Assembly (NCBI GenBank): GCA_905221605.1 | Contig: CAJNDS010002170.1 | Coordinates: 124,001 to 188,000 of the forward strand | Source: Symbiodinium natans | Taxonomy: Eukaryota; Sar; Dinophyceae; Suessiales; Symbiodiniaceae | Direction: 5' to 3' | DNA: 64,000 bases | In this document: positions 1 to 9,720 of the stretch, piece after piece | Position numbering within the stretch: the stretch's first letter is position 1 | How the letters are laid out: every line of letters begins with the position of its first letter | Translations under genes and position numbers: made by a program | The notes under the pieces: model-generated | Told to the model about the DNA's origin: nothing | What the model saw: the letters and a program-made list of their open reading frames with translations, nothing else | The model's database searches: none

Positions 1-243
1 CGAATCGCAGGATACGCAAGTCCGATTGGACTTGAGGCTTTTTTGGGAGACAGGTCTGCTGAAATTAGTAGTTAACTAGTTTGATGAGCACTCTCTCCCT
101 CAAGGAAGTTTGACTTGGGACGCAGTCTGTACCGTTAAAAGCCAAGAAGTGACAGCCCTCGCATGAAAGCTGTCACGCTACTGCTCTCTGCAGGATCACC
201 GTGCCACATCATGCCCTTATGCTTGCACACTCATCCGTGAGCC

Positions 244-294
244 CTTAACCCTAAACCCTAAACCCTAACCCTAAACCCTAAACCCTAAACCCTA
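244..294. repeat. Interstitial telomere-like tract (CCCTAAA)n
   Basis: About seven CCCTAAA/CCCTAA units in tandem. This is the plant-type telomere heptamer, also the telomere repeat reported for dinoflagellates. Unit length varies (CCCTAA and CCCTAAA mixed). Confidence 0.95.
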
Positions 295-898
295 TGCCAC
301 AGCTAAAGGGTTCAGATGTGCACATCATGAGAGCAGGCTTCGAAATGAAGGCCCCTCTGGAGCATTCCACTGTTGAGAACTTAGAAGTGAACATTCATCG
401 GACAGGAAGGCTTCCTTGTAAACCCTATGAATTTTGCGTGGTGGTGCTGACATCGGATGACCAAGGAACTTGGGAAAGCTCTGGATCATGGCGCCTTGGA
501 CTTGTAAGAGAGCCTGATGTGCGGCGTGAGTCTGAGCCCTAAGGTGGCCATTTATTCGACCTGGTACATGGGCATGGGTGATCATCACGTACGCTCAATG
601 GCCTTCATAAATCTCTTCCATGGCATCTCTTCGGGTGGCTCGGATGTGAAGTCCGTACGCATCCTGCTTTGCAGCACTTGCTTGGAATGAAACATGCAAC
701 ATGCAGTCACATGCAGATCGGCTTCAGAACAGGTGGGCAGGGTGAGGTATCGGAGAAGCACTATAGAAAACCCGAACATGGTGAGGGTAACAAAATCTAG
801 GCTAGGGAGATTCCTTACCCGAGATAACTTCGATAGCTCATAAAACTTTCTCAGTGGTGCTTGTCAGGCCTCTTGGTGTACCATGCCCCTCGCCTGCA

Positions 899-996
899 AA
901 TGGGGGGTTACGATAACAAAGGACCCCTAAGATAGAACCCTGAATAGTAGGATCCACTTATCAAAAAGGACCCCAATAAGGTAGCCCTGCTATCGT
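899..996 (+). mobile_element. MITE-like element family M2, copy a
   Basis: Shares an ordered series of motifs (GGACCCC, AATAGTAGGATCC, AAGGACCCCAA, GGTA) with copies at 6165-6258 and, inverted, at 31601-31712. The third copy has clear terminal inverted repeats (ATATGGGGTTTTACGA and its complement). Ends of this copy are approximate because its termini have diverged. Confidence 0.6.
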
Positions 997-1555
997 GAAT
1001 TTCCTGAATGGATAAGATCCAGTACATCGCATCCAGGTCATCTTCTGAACCCTAAACCCTAGACCCTAGACCCTAAACCCTAAACCCTAACAGCTTTCGG
1101 AGCGCTGGCAAGCCAACTTCAGTGAGCTCAGGTGGTGCAGTGCCGGTACCGCTTGTGGGAGAAGAGAGCTCCAGGAACGATGACATCCTGGGCAACTTGA
1201 CCAATGTTGTGTCGTTTTCATACTGAACTTTGCACCTGCTCCGGGTTATCCGCAGTCATGAACCGACTTCACCGAAAGGATGCTCTTCCACATCACAGCA
1301 GGATTGCCATGAGACTCAGGATCACCTCAACTTCTTCCTTGTGTCCACTCCTGTTGCATATGTTAGTCACTTGACTGGTACCAGCACTTGTGCATAATGC
1401 CTGCTGCTGGCATGTCAGTGCTGGCATATCAGTGCTGCGCAGTCGTCAGTGAGTATATGCCATGCTATGCACCCTACACCCTCGAGCCTGAACCCTATAC
1501 TTGTCCTGCTGAGTCGTTCGTCCAGCTTTGCGGGTGGCACAATAAACCCAAACCC

Positions 1556-1680
1556 CCCAACAGTGGGGACCCTAAACCCTAAACCCAAAAACCCTCAACC
1601 CCCTAAACCCTAAACCCTAAACCCTAAACCCTAAACCCTAAACCCTAAACCCTAAACCCTAAACCCAACAGTTGGGACCC
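1556..1680. repeat. Telomere-like tract flanked by a 17 bp direct duplication
   Basis: About 13 CCCTAAA units lie between two copies of CCCAACAG(T)GGGACCC-like sequence at 1556-1572 and 1664-1680, which differ at one of 17 positions. The right copy runs directly into an open exon-like stretch. The pattern looks like insertion of telomeric DNA with a target duplication. Confidence 0.8.
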
Positions 1681-1748
1681 AGGCTTCCTTGCCGGACTTG
1701 CTCTCTGCGAGGATCTGGCCTGGGACATCCTGATCAACCAGGACCCCG
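1673..1748 (+). CDS. Internal exon fragment, unknown protein
   Basis: An open + strand stretch reading WDPGFLAGLALCEDLAWDIL and then INQDP, ending at a good donor (G|GTAGGTT at 1749). It begins inside the duplicated sequence that closes the preceding telomeric tract, so the tract would be the upstream intron. Acidic/hydrophobic composition looks like real coding sequence, but I recognise no family. It may belong to the same gene as the exon at 2164-2300. Confidence 0.4.
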
Positions 1749-1797
1749 GTAGGTTGATCATGGGTTTCCCCTACTACCCCCCCGCTATACTACTCTT

Positions 1798-1966
1798 AGG
1801 GTTTTGGGTTTAGGGTTTAGGGTTTAGGGCTACTACCCCCCTCTATACTACCCCCCCTGGGTTCCCCCCTTAAAAAATAACCTGAGTTAGGCTGAAGTCT
1901 CCCTAAAAGGCACCGAGGGGTGGTTTAGAGGGGGGGGTTTAGGGTTTAGGGTTTAGGGTTTAGGGT
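1798..1966. repeat. Two TTTAGGG tracts flanking a poly-C-rich spacer
   Basis: TTTAGGG units at about 1798-1828 and 1938-1966, the opposite orientation to the tract at 1556-1680. The spacer holds CTACTACCCCCC(C)TATACTA twice (about 1769-1792 and 1830-1850), a local direct repeat. No coding sequence seen. Confidence 0.85.
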
Positions 1967-2163
1967 ACAGTTGAACTTGAGAGAATGGAAGACTCAAGAT
2001 CGACCGTCGATTGAATCCCATGAGTAAATGGCCGCATTCCTGGAGACTCCAATACCCCTTAATTCAGGAGTCTTCCTTAAAGTATTAAGCGGGTTCCATA
2101 TATTATTGGTTCAAGGAATATCCCTGAATATAGGTGTACTGGAGTCGCTGGGTTTTAGCACAG

Positions 2164-2300
2164 GAGTATGTCCACTATCTTGGCATTCATGCACTCCCGT
2201 TGCAAAGCTGGAAGCGGAGCGTCGCTGTCAGTGTGCTGATGCTCCCGCAGCTGGCTCACTACTTCCTTGACGGCTTCATCTGGAAGATGAGTCTGAGACT
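2164..2300 (+). CDS. Exon of a membrane-type protein, unknown function
   Basis: Open stretch after a TTTTAGCACAG acceptor. It reads EYVHYLGIHALPL, a hydrophobic stretch VAVSVLMLPQLAHYF, then LDGFIWK. The HYFLDGFIWK motif and the hydrophobic segment suggest one membrane helix with a conserved membrane-proximal motif. The 3' border is not certain; an inverted-repeat element begins 15 bp downstream, which could be the intron. The family is not identified. Confidence 0.4.
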
Positions 2301-2314
2301 TACATGTTCCCCCC

Positions 2315-2388
2315 CTGTTCTTAATAGGGAATACCCTTTAAGGGATCATATGGGGTACCTCATTCCCTCAGTCCCTACTAAGAACCAG
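2315..2388 (-). mobile_element. MITE-like element family M8, copy b
   Basis: Inverted ends CTGTTCTTAATAGGGA and TCCCTACTAAGAACCAG. Reverse-complemented, it matches the left part of the larger copy at 6406-6539 (GGTTAGTAGGGA, GAGGGAATGAGGTA). Short, AT-rich, noncoding. Confidence 0.6.
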
Positions 2389-2399
2389 CCAGTGTTTAA

Positions 2400-3563
2400 G
2401 GGGGCTTAAGTCATATGCGAGGCTTCATGTCAAGGATGTGTGTCTTGCTTCCTTTGGGCGTGGGTGCTCTTGAGGTCCGCAGAACCCTGGCTTACGGGAG
2501 GCTGTCATGGCGATGGGAAAGACTGATGCGCTGAAGTCGTGAGGCTGCCCAGATATTGCAGAATGTGCAGGGAGAAGAGTTGGCTTGGGGTGTTGAAGCT
2601 CGTGGACGCAGACTGCTGGAGAACTCCGCCAAGCCCCATCACCTGCTCAGCCTGTGGTTGCCTCCGACATGGAGAACGATAGGAGAATCAGAGTGAGGCA
2701 TGTCCAGGAGGTTCAGGCTTGCTGGACCAAGTTGCCGTGCAACTTCTGCGCCGACAGTTTGCCAGACATCGAGCACCCACGACCGCGGATCGAAAGTGAC
2801 ACCTCTCTGTCTCTGTGTGTGGGGTACCACACTCCCATCTCAACATCCATACTCGTAGCACAACACAATCATGAGAAGACTTGATTAGCATGGACTGGAC
2901 CGCCCTTGGTTCTGAAACACTCATGTATGTGTCCACAGTAGCACTTGTTTTGCTCGCAAACGCTGTGAGAAGCCACGAGGCTGGACCAAGGTTGCTTGCT
3001 TGGTTCTCACAAGACACACATATGTGCCTCTCTGTTTTCACACCGACTGGGAAGCGCAAACTCTAGGCACGTGACATCGGAATTTTTTGGGGGGCGTCAA
3101 CCAGATGCCGCGCTTGCTACTCCAAGAAGCCATGTTCATAAGTTACTCATAAGTTCTCGGATCTTGGCGCTCGTGCCAGGGCAGTTGGCAGGTGGTAGAG
3201 AAGTAGCATTCCGGCGCCGCTTTTGCAACCACTGAACTTCGAAACCTCGTGTCCCCGGAAGACCCTAAACCCCTAACCCTAAACCCCTTTAGAGCACGAC
3301 TTCACCTTGCTTTCCGAAGACCGGATATGCCCCGTCAAAGCCTTGGCTTCCAGGGACCGCCAATTGTTTTTTGCCATAGGTTCCCCCAGCTGCCATGCCG
3401 GTGCGGGTCTTTGTGCAAGCCCTCTCCTGGTCCAGTAACTTGGGCCCAAATGGTACCCCCTTCCCTTCTGTTTGGCTCTGGGTTCCCTTGTAAAGTAGTT
3501 TAGGGCTTGGTCAAAAGGGTAAGAAGGGTAAACAGGGTGCCCTTAGTCTAGTACGGTTGCTAG
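2400..3563. other. No gene recognised
   Basis: Several overlapping short frames on both strands, none with a recognisable motif. A short telomeric run is at about 3262-3288. The segment at about 3431-3500 resembles part of the M4 inverted-repeat family (TGGTACCC..., GGTTCCCTTGTAAAGTAGTT), also seen at 36183-36253. Confidence 0.45.
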
Positions 3564-5591
3564 ACGACCAAGGTAAAGAGTCCCAGCCCGATGATGTGGA
3601 GTCTGCAAAGGCTTCCTGCTGCCCAAAGCTTGAGAACGTCTTGAAGCAGACCACGTCATTTCACTCCGCGCACCAGAAGTTTTTCGTTCGCCTGTCCCTC
3701 GCCTGTTCCGTGGCCTTCTGGGTTGCGCTGTTCAGCATTCCCTTGTACTTCGCGGGTCCCTACTACGACTTTTTCGGAAGTCGCGGCGACGCGCTGTTTC
3801 ATGAAACGCGGCACTTTCACCGCCAGGAGGTTGCATGCGAGGCCAGCATGGTGGGAAGGATGGAAAACATTGGGAACCACACAGACCCTCAGTAGTAGAG
3901 TAGCTAACCTTTAACCTTTTTGGGTTAATACCCCTTATACTCCCAAAGGTTAACCTTTAAAACCCCTAGGTACTGGACAACTAAGGACCCACATTACGTG
4001 CCGTGGACTGGGGCCACACCCTGGCCCAAGCACGAGAAGGTCAGGAACAAGTACATTTGGTGCGGCTTCTTGCCAGCCCTGTGGCAAGACTACTGGCCGA
4101 ACATTGCGCAGTTCATCGTCTTCACCGTCTACGCCAGTACGGGGGACACGATTCGACTGGCTTGGCAGGGCCTTGTTGGGACGTTCTGTGCTTGCATTAA
4201 CCTGGAGCCACTGGGCAGGCAAATCATTAGAATCATTACGGCCGAGGTTTGTCATCGGAAATCTGTTTTTTTTCAGCCAGGGCTGCGGAATTTCTCAAAA
4301 CCCTGGTCTGAGCGAGACCCTTAAATGTATTTCTTGACGGTGCCATTTTTTGGAGCTTTTTGGGCGCGAAAGCTCGAAAATGAGGTTTGGGGGATTTTGG
4401 ATGGTTCTGGGCCGCGAAGGCTCGAAATGGCCACCCTTAAGGCCTACGGGGGCGGGTTGTGGGGGGGGGGGGGGGGTGGGTGGGGGTTGTGGGGGGGAGG
4501 GGGGCGGGGGTGTTCTTAACAGTGCCATTTTTGGAGTTTTGGGGGCCACGAAGCCGCGAAAACTCGCACCGTTACAGGGAGGGGGTTGGTTCAGCCCTGG
4601 CAGGCTTTAGGTTGAGACTAGGGGCCGAAAGGCTTAAGGACCCTAAACCCTAAACCCTAAACCTTAAGGGTTTAGAGGGTTTGAGGCTTTCAGCTTCTTG
4701 TGGGTTCGTGCTTCGGTAGGCGACCGGGGATTTTGATAGCTCAGAGCAATACTTCGGGTGAACAAACTGGGCGAGACCCTGGATTTTCAAATGTAAGCCG
4801 GGTCCAGACTCTAGTTGCTTAATTGATCGAATCTCTTATCACGCCCCCAAGCCCTAAACCGCCCAGCCCCTTCTAGCCCCAAACCCTAAACCCTAAACCC
4901 TAAATTTGGGAAACAGCTGACAACCCAGGGATTGCCAACGGTACCCTGGGCCACTAGCGTAGACCCTCAGGGCCCAATTGTGCCTTAAAAGGGTTTTCAA
5001 GTCTTCAGAAGTAGGATCTCCTCCTCGTTCTCACTTGTGCTAGCAGTATCGGAGCTAGATAGAAGGGATGCGGATTCAGTTGCGCAAAGTTCCCAGATTC
5101 CTCCAAGTCCTCCAACTCCCAGGTTCATGACTTTCCTCTATCCTGGCGGGGCGGCCGGGGCGGTCTGCGAGTCAGCTGACTGCACGCCGCAGCCCTACAA
5201 CCAGGTGGTCGCGTGGATCGACGTGATCTTGATCCTCTTCCTGTTCCTATACCCCCCCTTTTGGGAATTCTTTTCTTTATTTTTGTTTATGTAAAACCCA
5301 AGAGGATATTTAAACAATATTGTTTCTTTTTAAGGTTCTAAGGGGGAGTATAGGTTCTTGTTCTCGCGCGCCAACGAAAACACCATCAAGTTCGGAATGT
5401 CATGGCACGTCTTCTTCATGATGGACTTCATGAATCCTACGAAGTTGCTTGGCTTCTGTCTAGCACACTGTTGCGGATGCCTGTGGAAGCAGCACCGTCA
5501 AGCTACCAGAGACTACCGTGTCCGTGTTCCACAGCGGAGGCGCCAAATAGGTGGCAGCCATCTTGCACCCATCGCACTTAAGTTCAAGTAA
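3564..5591 (+). CDS. Multi-exon membrane protein gene, unknown function
   Basis: Exons seen: 3564-3891, 3970-4246, about 5127-5242 and 5354 to at most 5591. The first has a hydrophobic helix (LACSVAFWVALFSIPLYF). The second reads KYIWCGFLPALWQDYWPN and then a helix followed by STGDTIRLAWQGLVGT. The third ends in IDVILILFLF; the fourth continues LFSRANENTIKFGMSWHVFF. Removing intron 3892-3969 joins CA|G TAC TGG in frame, and removing 5243-5353 joins CT|G TTC TTG in frame, which strongly supports both. The region 4247-5126 between exons two and three is unresolved and may hide an exon. Small-residue-rich membrane helices with a conserved GDTxRLxWQG stretch recall transporter or FUSC/ALMT-like proteins only weakly; I do not assign a function. 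Confidence 0.6.
3892..3969 (+). mobile_element. Intron formed by an inverted-repeat element (M11)
   Basis: Donor GTAGTAG, acceptor CCCCTAG. Inside are inverted arms around AACCTTTTTGGGTTAATA and TATACTCCCAAAGGTT plus repeated TTAACCTTTAA. Without its removal the frame meets TAG TAG at once; with removal the reading frame continues across the border. Confidence 0.6.
4325..4660. repeat. Diverged direct repeat around a G-rich tract
   Basis: A segment of about 50 bp (TTCTTGACGGTGCCATTTTT, then GGCGCGAAAGCTCGAAAA) recurs, diverged, at 4512-4568. Between them lies a G-rich run (4448-4510) containing 14 or more consecutive G. A telomeric run follows at 4640-4662. Open frames over it are compositional. 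Confidence 0.7.
5243..5353 (+). mobile_element. Introner-like element IE1, copy a (intron)
   Basis: The element spans 5247-5353. It has terminal inverted repeats CTATACCCCCC...GGGGGAGTATAG and a 4 bp target duplication GTTC (5243-5246 and 5354-5357). The intron donor GT is supplied by the left duplication and the acceptor AG by the right inverted repeat. It shares the core TTTATGTAAAACCCAAGAG and TAAGGTTCTAAGGGG with the copy at 60811-60910 in another gene. Confidence 0.85.
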
Positions 5592-6160
5592 ACCATAGTC
5601 AGAATTTCATAATCATTATCCTAATCATCCTAGTTATCCTTTTCATCGATCAAGGCCATCCTGATCATCCTCAGATCATCCTAACCAACTCACCCGAAGC
5701 ATGCTGACCATCCTCGTCACCAGAAGAAACCCAAAGAATCCCACGAATCTCAAGACAACAACCCCAAGAATCCCAACAAATGTGGCAAAAACTCAATCCA
5801 TGAAATCCGAAGAAACCTTATCATCGTCATAATCCTGAACTTGTAGCCGATACTTATAGCCCTAAAAACCCTCATAACCGCAATCATACGAGTAATCCTA
5901 ATCATCCTAAATCCCAATAATCCCCGCAATCCTAATATCTGAAAAAAATTTAATGATCCTGGTACAAGCCGAACAATCCGAATAACCTTGATCCTCCTAA
6001 TAATCTCAGGAACCCTAGTATTGATAGTCCTTACGAAACCCTGAACCCCTGCAATCAGAATGCCCATAAGAACCTTCATGCTAAGAATCATGACCTTGAT
6101 TGGCATCCTCTGCCATAACTTCTGCAGGGCCTTGAGGCTCTGCGCTTGCATTGTGCTCAT
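5592..6160. repeat. Degenerate ATCCTAATC-rich stretch
   Basis: From about 5610 to 6080 the sequence is a loose array of ATCCTAAT, CATCCT and AATCCC words. The long minus-strand frame here (arginine/isoleucine-rich) follows from that composition and is not a gene. No other feature seen. Confidence 0.6.
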
Positions 6161-6164
6161 CTGG

Positions 6165-6258
6165 GGTTTGCAATAATAAGGGACCCCTTATTATAGACCC
6201 CCAAATAGTAGGATCCCCTGAGAATAAGGACCCCAAAAAGGTACCCCCATGCCTTGGC
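6165..6258 (+). mobile_element. MITE-like element family M2, copy b
   Basis: CTGGGGTTTGCAATAATAAG, GGACCCC, ACCCCCAAATAGTAGGATCC and AAGGACCCCAAAAAGGTACC in order, the same series as the copies at 899-996 and 31601-31712 (inverted). Confidence 0.7.
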
Positions 6259-6405
6259 AGCTCCTTAGGCCCTAATCCCAGCCTCACAGCTCTTGGGTAC
6301 GAAGCTAGGTCTCCCGCGCTTCTTGCCAACCTTTCGTAAGTTTTGAGCCCTTTGATCCCTCCTGCCCTGAGCATTTAACAACCTAGAGGGAGGAGGGGCC
6401 AACAC

Positions 6406-6539
6406 CTTACTGTTGGTTAGTAGGGAACGAGGGAATGAGGTAACCTATATAATCCCTTAATGTACATATATACATCATATATAGGGAGGGACTATATAAG
6501 GGTACTTCATTCCCCCATTCTCTTCGAACCAACAGTAAG
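6406..6539 (+). mobile_element. MITE-like element family M8, copy a
   Basis: Perfect 13 bp terminal inverted repeats CTTACTGTTGGTT and AACCAACAGTAAG. Inner arms GGGAATGAGG and CATTCCCCC also pair. Noncoding, with an AT-rich centre (TGTACATATATACATC). Confidence 0.75.
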
Positions 6540-6549
6540 ACCCAGGAAG

Positions 6550-8386
6550 ATGCCGGTAGGCCTCATGGGGGACCTCACGGGCATCACCCTCTGGAGGAAC
6601 GACGCCCGGCACTGATGTTTATGTTGAGCGCTTCAACTTGGCAGGGTTCCTCCAAGACGGTATAGCCCTTTGAACCACATAAGCCCTAAACGCCCTATAA
6701 ACCCGTAAAAACCCCAAACCCTAAACCCTGTAAACCCTAAAAACCCCAAACCCTAAACCCTATAAACCCTAAAAGCCCTAAACCCTAAACCCTATAAACT
6801 ATAAATCCTAAACCCTAAAGCCCTCAGAGATCGCTGAGTTTGGGAAGCCTAGGACTTGACCGCGGATGTCTTTCTCACCTCCGTGGTGGGCGCAGTGGTC
6901 TCCATCCTGGCCACCATCGTTCCGAGGTGGGGGGGGGGGGGGCTCTTGACCCTAAACCCTAAACCCTAAACCCTAAACCCTAAACCCTGCTGCGCAAGGA
7001 TGACACGCACAAATCGAGAAGTGCACCAAAAAAACCCTCAACCTTGTAAGTTGTACATCCCCTTTTTGGATTACTTTCGGTGCAGGGTTTAGGGTTTTCA
7101 GACTTAGGGTCCCCTATGAGATCCGGACTATGCCATTTATTCCTTATAGTCTGGGGTGGTGCAGAATTTCGAACTAAACCCTGCACCCTAAAGCCTAGGC
7201 AGGTGGCAAACAAAAAATCCTAAACCCCTAAACCAGAACTTGGAACAGCCCTCAGGTGCTTCTTCTGTGTGGCCCTCACCCTAACCCCTAAACCCTAAAC
7301 CCTAAACCCTAAACCCTAAACCCTAAACCCTAAACCCTAAACCCTAAACCCTAAACCCTAAACCTTCAGGTGCTTCTTCTGTGTACCCTAAACCCTTAAC
7401 CCTAAACCCTCAGGTGCTTCTTCTGTGTGCCCCCTTTGGCGAACCGCGTTTGGGTGCCGCCGAACGCCTTGGACTGCGCGCAAAGGCTCGGATCCATCTG
7501 GGAGGAGAGCGTGGAGCACCGAGCTTAGAGAGCTGGGTTTAGGGTTTAGGGTTTAGGGTTTAGGGTTTAGGGTTTAGGGTTCAGGGTTCAGGGTTCAGGG
7601 TTCAGGGTTCAGGGTTTAGGGTGGCCTAGCGTCTGTAGCGCAGTCGTGTTTCCTTCAAGTCATGCTGCAACAAAGATCTTGGCATTACGGTCTAACTAGT
7701 TTCGGAGTACGGTATACTGTACCTTGCTATCAGATGCTAGACTATAGCATTTCTATATTATACAAGACTGTGACTCGAGTAGAGTGGATCTAGTGTCCGC
7801 AAAGTTGACCTTCAGAAGCACTTCGAAAGCAGCTCGCACGAAGTTTGCGAGCTCTTTTCGAGGAACAGAACACCGGAAGCATCCCTGGACCATACCATGC
7901 TGTGCTTTAGTACACTATAGGGTTTAGGGTTTAGGGTTTAGGGTGTAGGAGGCAGTTCCCATCTGACATCAGTGTGTGATGGATTGAGGTACATGCTGGG
8001 AAGCAAAGCGAGCGCTAAGAAGTTCCGGCTGGAGAAGAAGGTGCAGCACCGAGTGAGTCTTCGAGTATACATACTGGACCAAACATTTGTTACCGGTGTA
8101 TGTAAAACCAAAACCTGAACCCTAGTTGATCCTACTACTGCGTCCGGTAGGACCCCTCCCGACTGACCTGTATTGCACATGTTGGTAGGCTTCTCAGGCT
8201 ACCCGCACAAAGTGTACCCTAAGCAGCAACATCCCCGAGATGGTTTTGAGGTTTAGGGTTTACCCTCGTGCTGCCGAGATCGACGATGTGCGATGCAAGC
8301 TGACCGACACGAGGAGCCAGGCACCTGCTTGCTACCACAGGTCAATCCTTCGGTACCTGAAAGAAACCAGAACATACTCGATTCAG
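6550..8386 (+). CDS. Cluster of short exons, probably continuing a membrane protein gene
   Basis: Open + strand segments with plausible splice borders: 6550-6613 (PVGLMGDLTGITLWRNDARH); about 6858-6926 (LTADVFLTSVVGAVVSIL then ATIVPR, a membrane helix, donor GAG|GTGGGG); 7440-7526 (NRVWVPPNALDCAQRLGSIW); about 7985-8052 (YMLGSKASAKKFRLEKKVQH, donor GTGAGT at 8053); about 8200-8240 (GYPHKVYPKQQHPR); and 8270-8386 (AAEIDDVRCKLTDTRSQAP, ending Q|GTTATC). They alternate with telomeric tracts and MITE-like elements on one strand, as in the gene upstream. Whether all belong to one transcript cannot be decided here. No family is recognised. Confidence 0.4.
6680..6990. repeat. Degenerate CCCTAAA/CCCTATAAA tracts and a poly-G run
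   Basis: 6700-6825 holds mixed CCCTAAA, CCCTATAAA and CCCTAAAAACCCC units; 6927-6942 is a poly-G run; 6951-6988 is a clean CCCTAAA tract. The exon at about 6858-6926 lies between them. Confidence 0.8.
7251..7428. repeat. Two telomere-like tracts between three copies of a 20 bp sequence
   Basis: (C/T)TCAGGTGCTTCTTCTGTGT occurs at 7251-7270, 7365-7384 and 7409-7428. The first gap holds about 13 CCCTAAA units and the second about three. The copies are essentially identical, so they look like successive duplications at a telomeric-repeat insertion site. Confidence 0.85.
7535..7620. repeat. TTTAGGG tract with TTCAGGG variants
   Basis: About twelve heptamers; five in the middle carry the same T-to-C change (TTCAGGG), suggesting local duplication of a variant unit. 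Another short tract is at 7918-7945. Confidence 0.9.
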
Positions 8387-8400
8387 GTTATCAACATATC

Positions 8401-8563
8401 CTTCTTCCTTCCTTTTTTGCCACTACTACTTCCATTGCCACCACCGCTGCTCCTGCTCCTCCTCCTCCTCCTCCTCATCCTCCTCCTATTGCTACTACTG
8501 CTGCTACGACGACGACCACCACTACCACCACCACCACCACCACCACCACCACCACCACCACCC
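8401..8563. repeat. Pyrimidine-rich microsatellite (CCT)n to (CCA)n
   Basis: Imperfect CCT/GCT triplets followed by about fourteen CCA triplets (8517-8562). Long open frames over it encode leucine, proline or threonine runs and are artefacts of the triplet repeat. It starts just after a probable donor at 8387, so it is likely intronic. Confidence 0.9.
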
Positions 8564-8700
8564 TAAACTTAAGTACTGCCACTACGATGTGGACGACGTT
8601 TCTCAACCCCTGCCTCCACGCTCTTCGCCAGGTTCAGTGCGCCTGGTGGGAGACTTGGCAGTGCGGAAGGCCCGAGCAGGCCTGGCTCGTAAGGAAGGGT

Positions 8701-8786
8701 GGGTTTAGGGTTTAGGGTTTAGGGTTTAGGGTTTAGGGTTTAGGGTTTAGGGTTTAGGGTTTAGGGTTTAGGGTTTAGGGTTTAGG
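8701..8786. repeat. Long TTTAGGG tract
   Basis: About twelve nearly perfect TTTAGGG units. An open stretch at about 8575-8697 lies immediately upstream, so the tract may open an intron with GTTTAG. Confidence 0.95.
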
Positions 8787-9617
8787 CTAGCTGCAGGGAG
8801 TAGAGCAGGAGGAGGGAGGAGGAGGACGACAACTACCAAACCCGTGCCATAAACGCCCTAAACCCAAAAAGGTCCGAGAAACCATAACCCCTAAACCCTA
8901 AACTCTAAACCGTAAACCCTAAACCGCTTTTCCCAGGTCCGGCTGAAGCTCCACGCTTTCCTCTCAGGTGCCAGAGGGACTCCGTGGAGCCTTGCGTGTT
9001 ACTGTTGAAGTGCTGTGCCACGTACTAAATACCAGGTTTAACGCATATGTAGAGTCGAGATTGTAGTATGGATTAGATCGTGCACAAGATCGCAGAATTT
9101 GTGTATATACATATATGTAGATATATATATATACATATAAATACAAAAATCTGCATGCAAACAGTGTAGGGTAATTCATCCTTAGGGTGTGGGTGTCAAG
9201 CCCTTGGCACGTATGAGAAGCGTATAGGTCATCCGTCTACGAGAGAGCACATCCTATTTGCACTGTGTGGTGCAGTAGACTCAATATCGAAGTGTAGCAT
9301 AGAGCAACGAAGACTATGCTATGCGTAGATTTTCTGTGTAGCATGGCAGGCTTTCAAAAGTCGTCCCACACACGATACAGCTTGCAGGTGCCGACGAGGT
9401 GCAACGCATCATGTACAGCTTGGTCAACTGTATCCACTCCGAAGATTTCAGCGGCCAGGCTGAAACCCTAAACCCCAAACCCTAAACCCTGAACCCGAAA
9501 ACTCATCTGCTGGGCGGGTGGCAAAAACAGAAACCTGAGTTTTTTTAATGGACCATCGGGAGGGAGGTTCAACTCAACCCCGGGAGCCTGCAGCCCAAAA
9601 GTCGCTCGTGGTCTCTT

Positions 9618-9720
9618 GTAGAAAATTGCGAGTAGTCTCCTGGGCTTAGGGTTTAGGGTTCAGGGTTTAATTTAGGGTTTAGGGTTGTAGAAAATTGCGA
9701 GCAGTCTCCTGGGCTTAGGG
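9618..9720. repeat. Telomere-like tract flanked by a 34 bp duplication
   Basis: GTAGAAAATTGCGAG(T/C)AG followed by TCTCCTGGGCTTAGGG occurs at 9618-9651 and 9687-9720 with one mismatch. Between them are TTTAGGG units and variants. A further TTTAGGG run follows the second copy to about 9750. Confidence 0.85.

Larger units (their letters stand above)
1..1555. other. Mostly noncoding stretch, no gene recognised
   Basis: Short open frames occur but none has a recognisable domain, conserved-looking composition or clear splice borders. It holds telomere-like tracts at about 244-294 and 1049-1090 and one inverted-repeat element at about 899-996. The frame at 294-542 begins inside a telomeric tract and is not convincing as a gene. 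Confidence 0.5.

Noticed and set aside
4295-4653. Glycine/proline-rich frames on both strands
   Set aside because: They come from the G-rich tract and the direct repeat around it.
5750-6160. 136-codon minus-strand frame
   Set aside because: Arginine/isoleucine-rich translation of a degenerate ATCCTAATC repeat.
8240-8715. Leucine/proline/threonine-rich open frames
   Set aside because: Produced by the CCT/CCA triplet repeat; only the first part (to 8386) looks like an exon.
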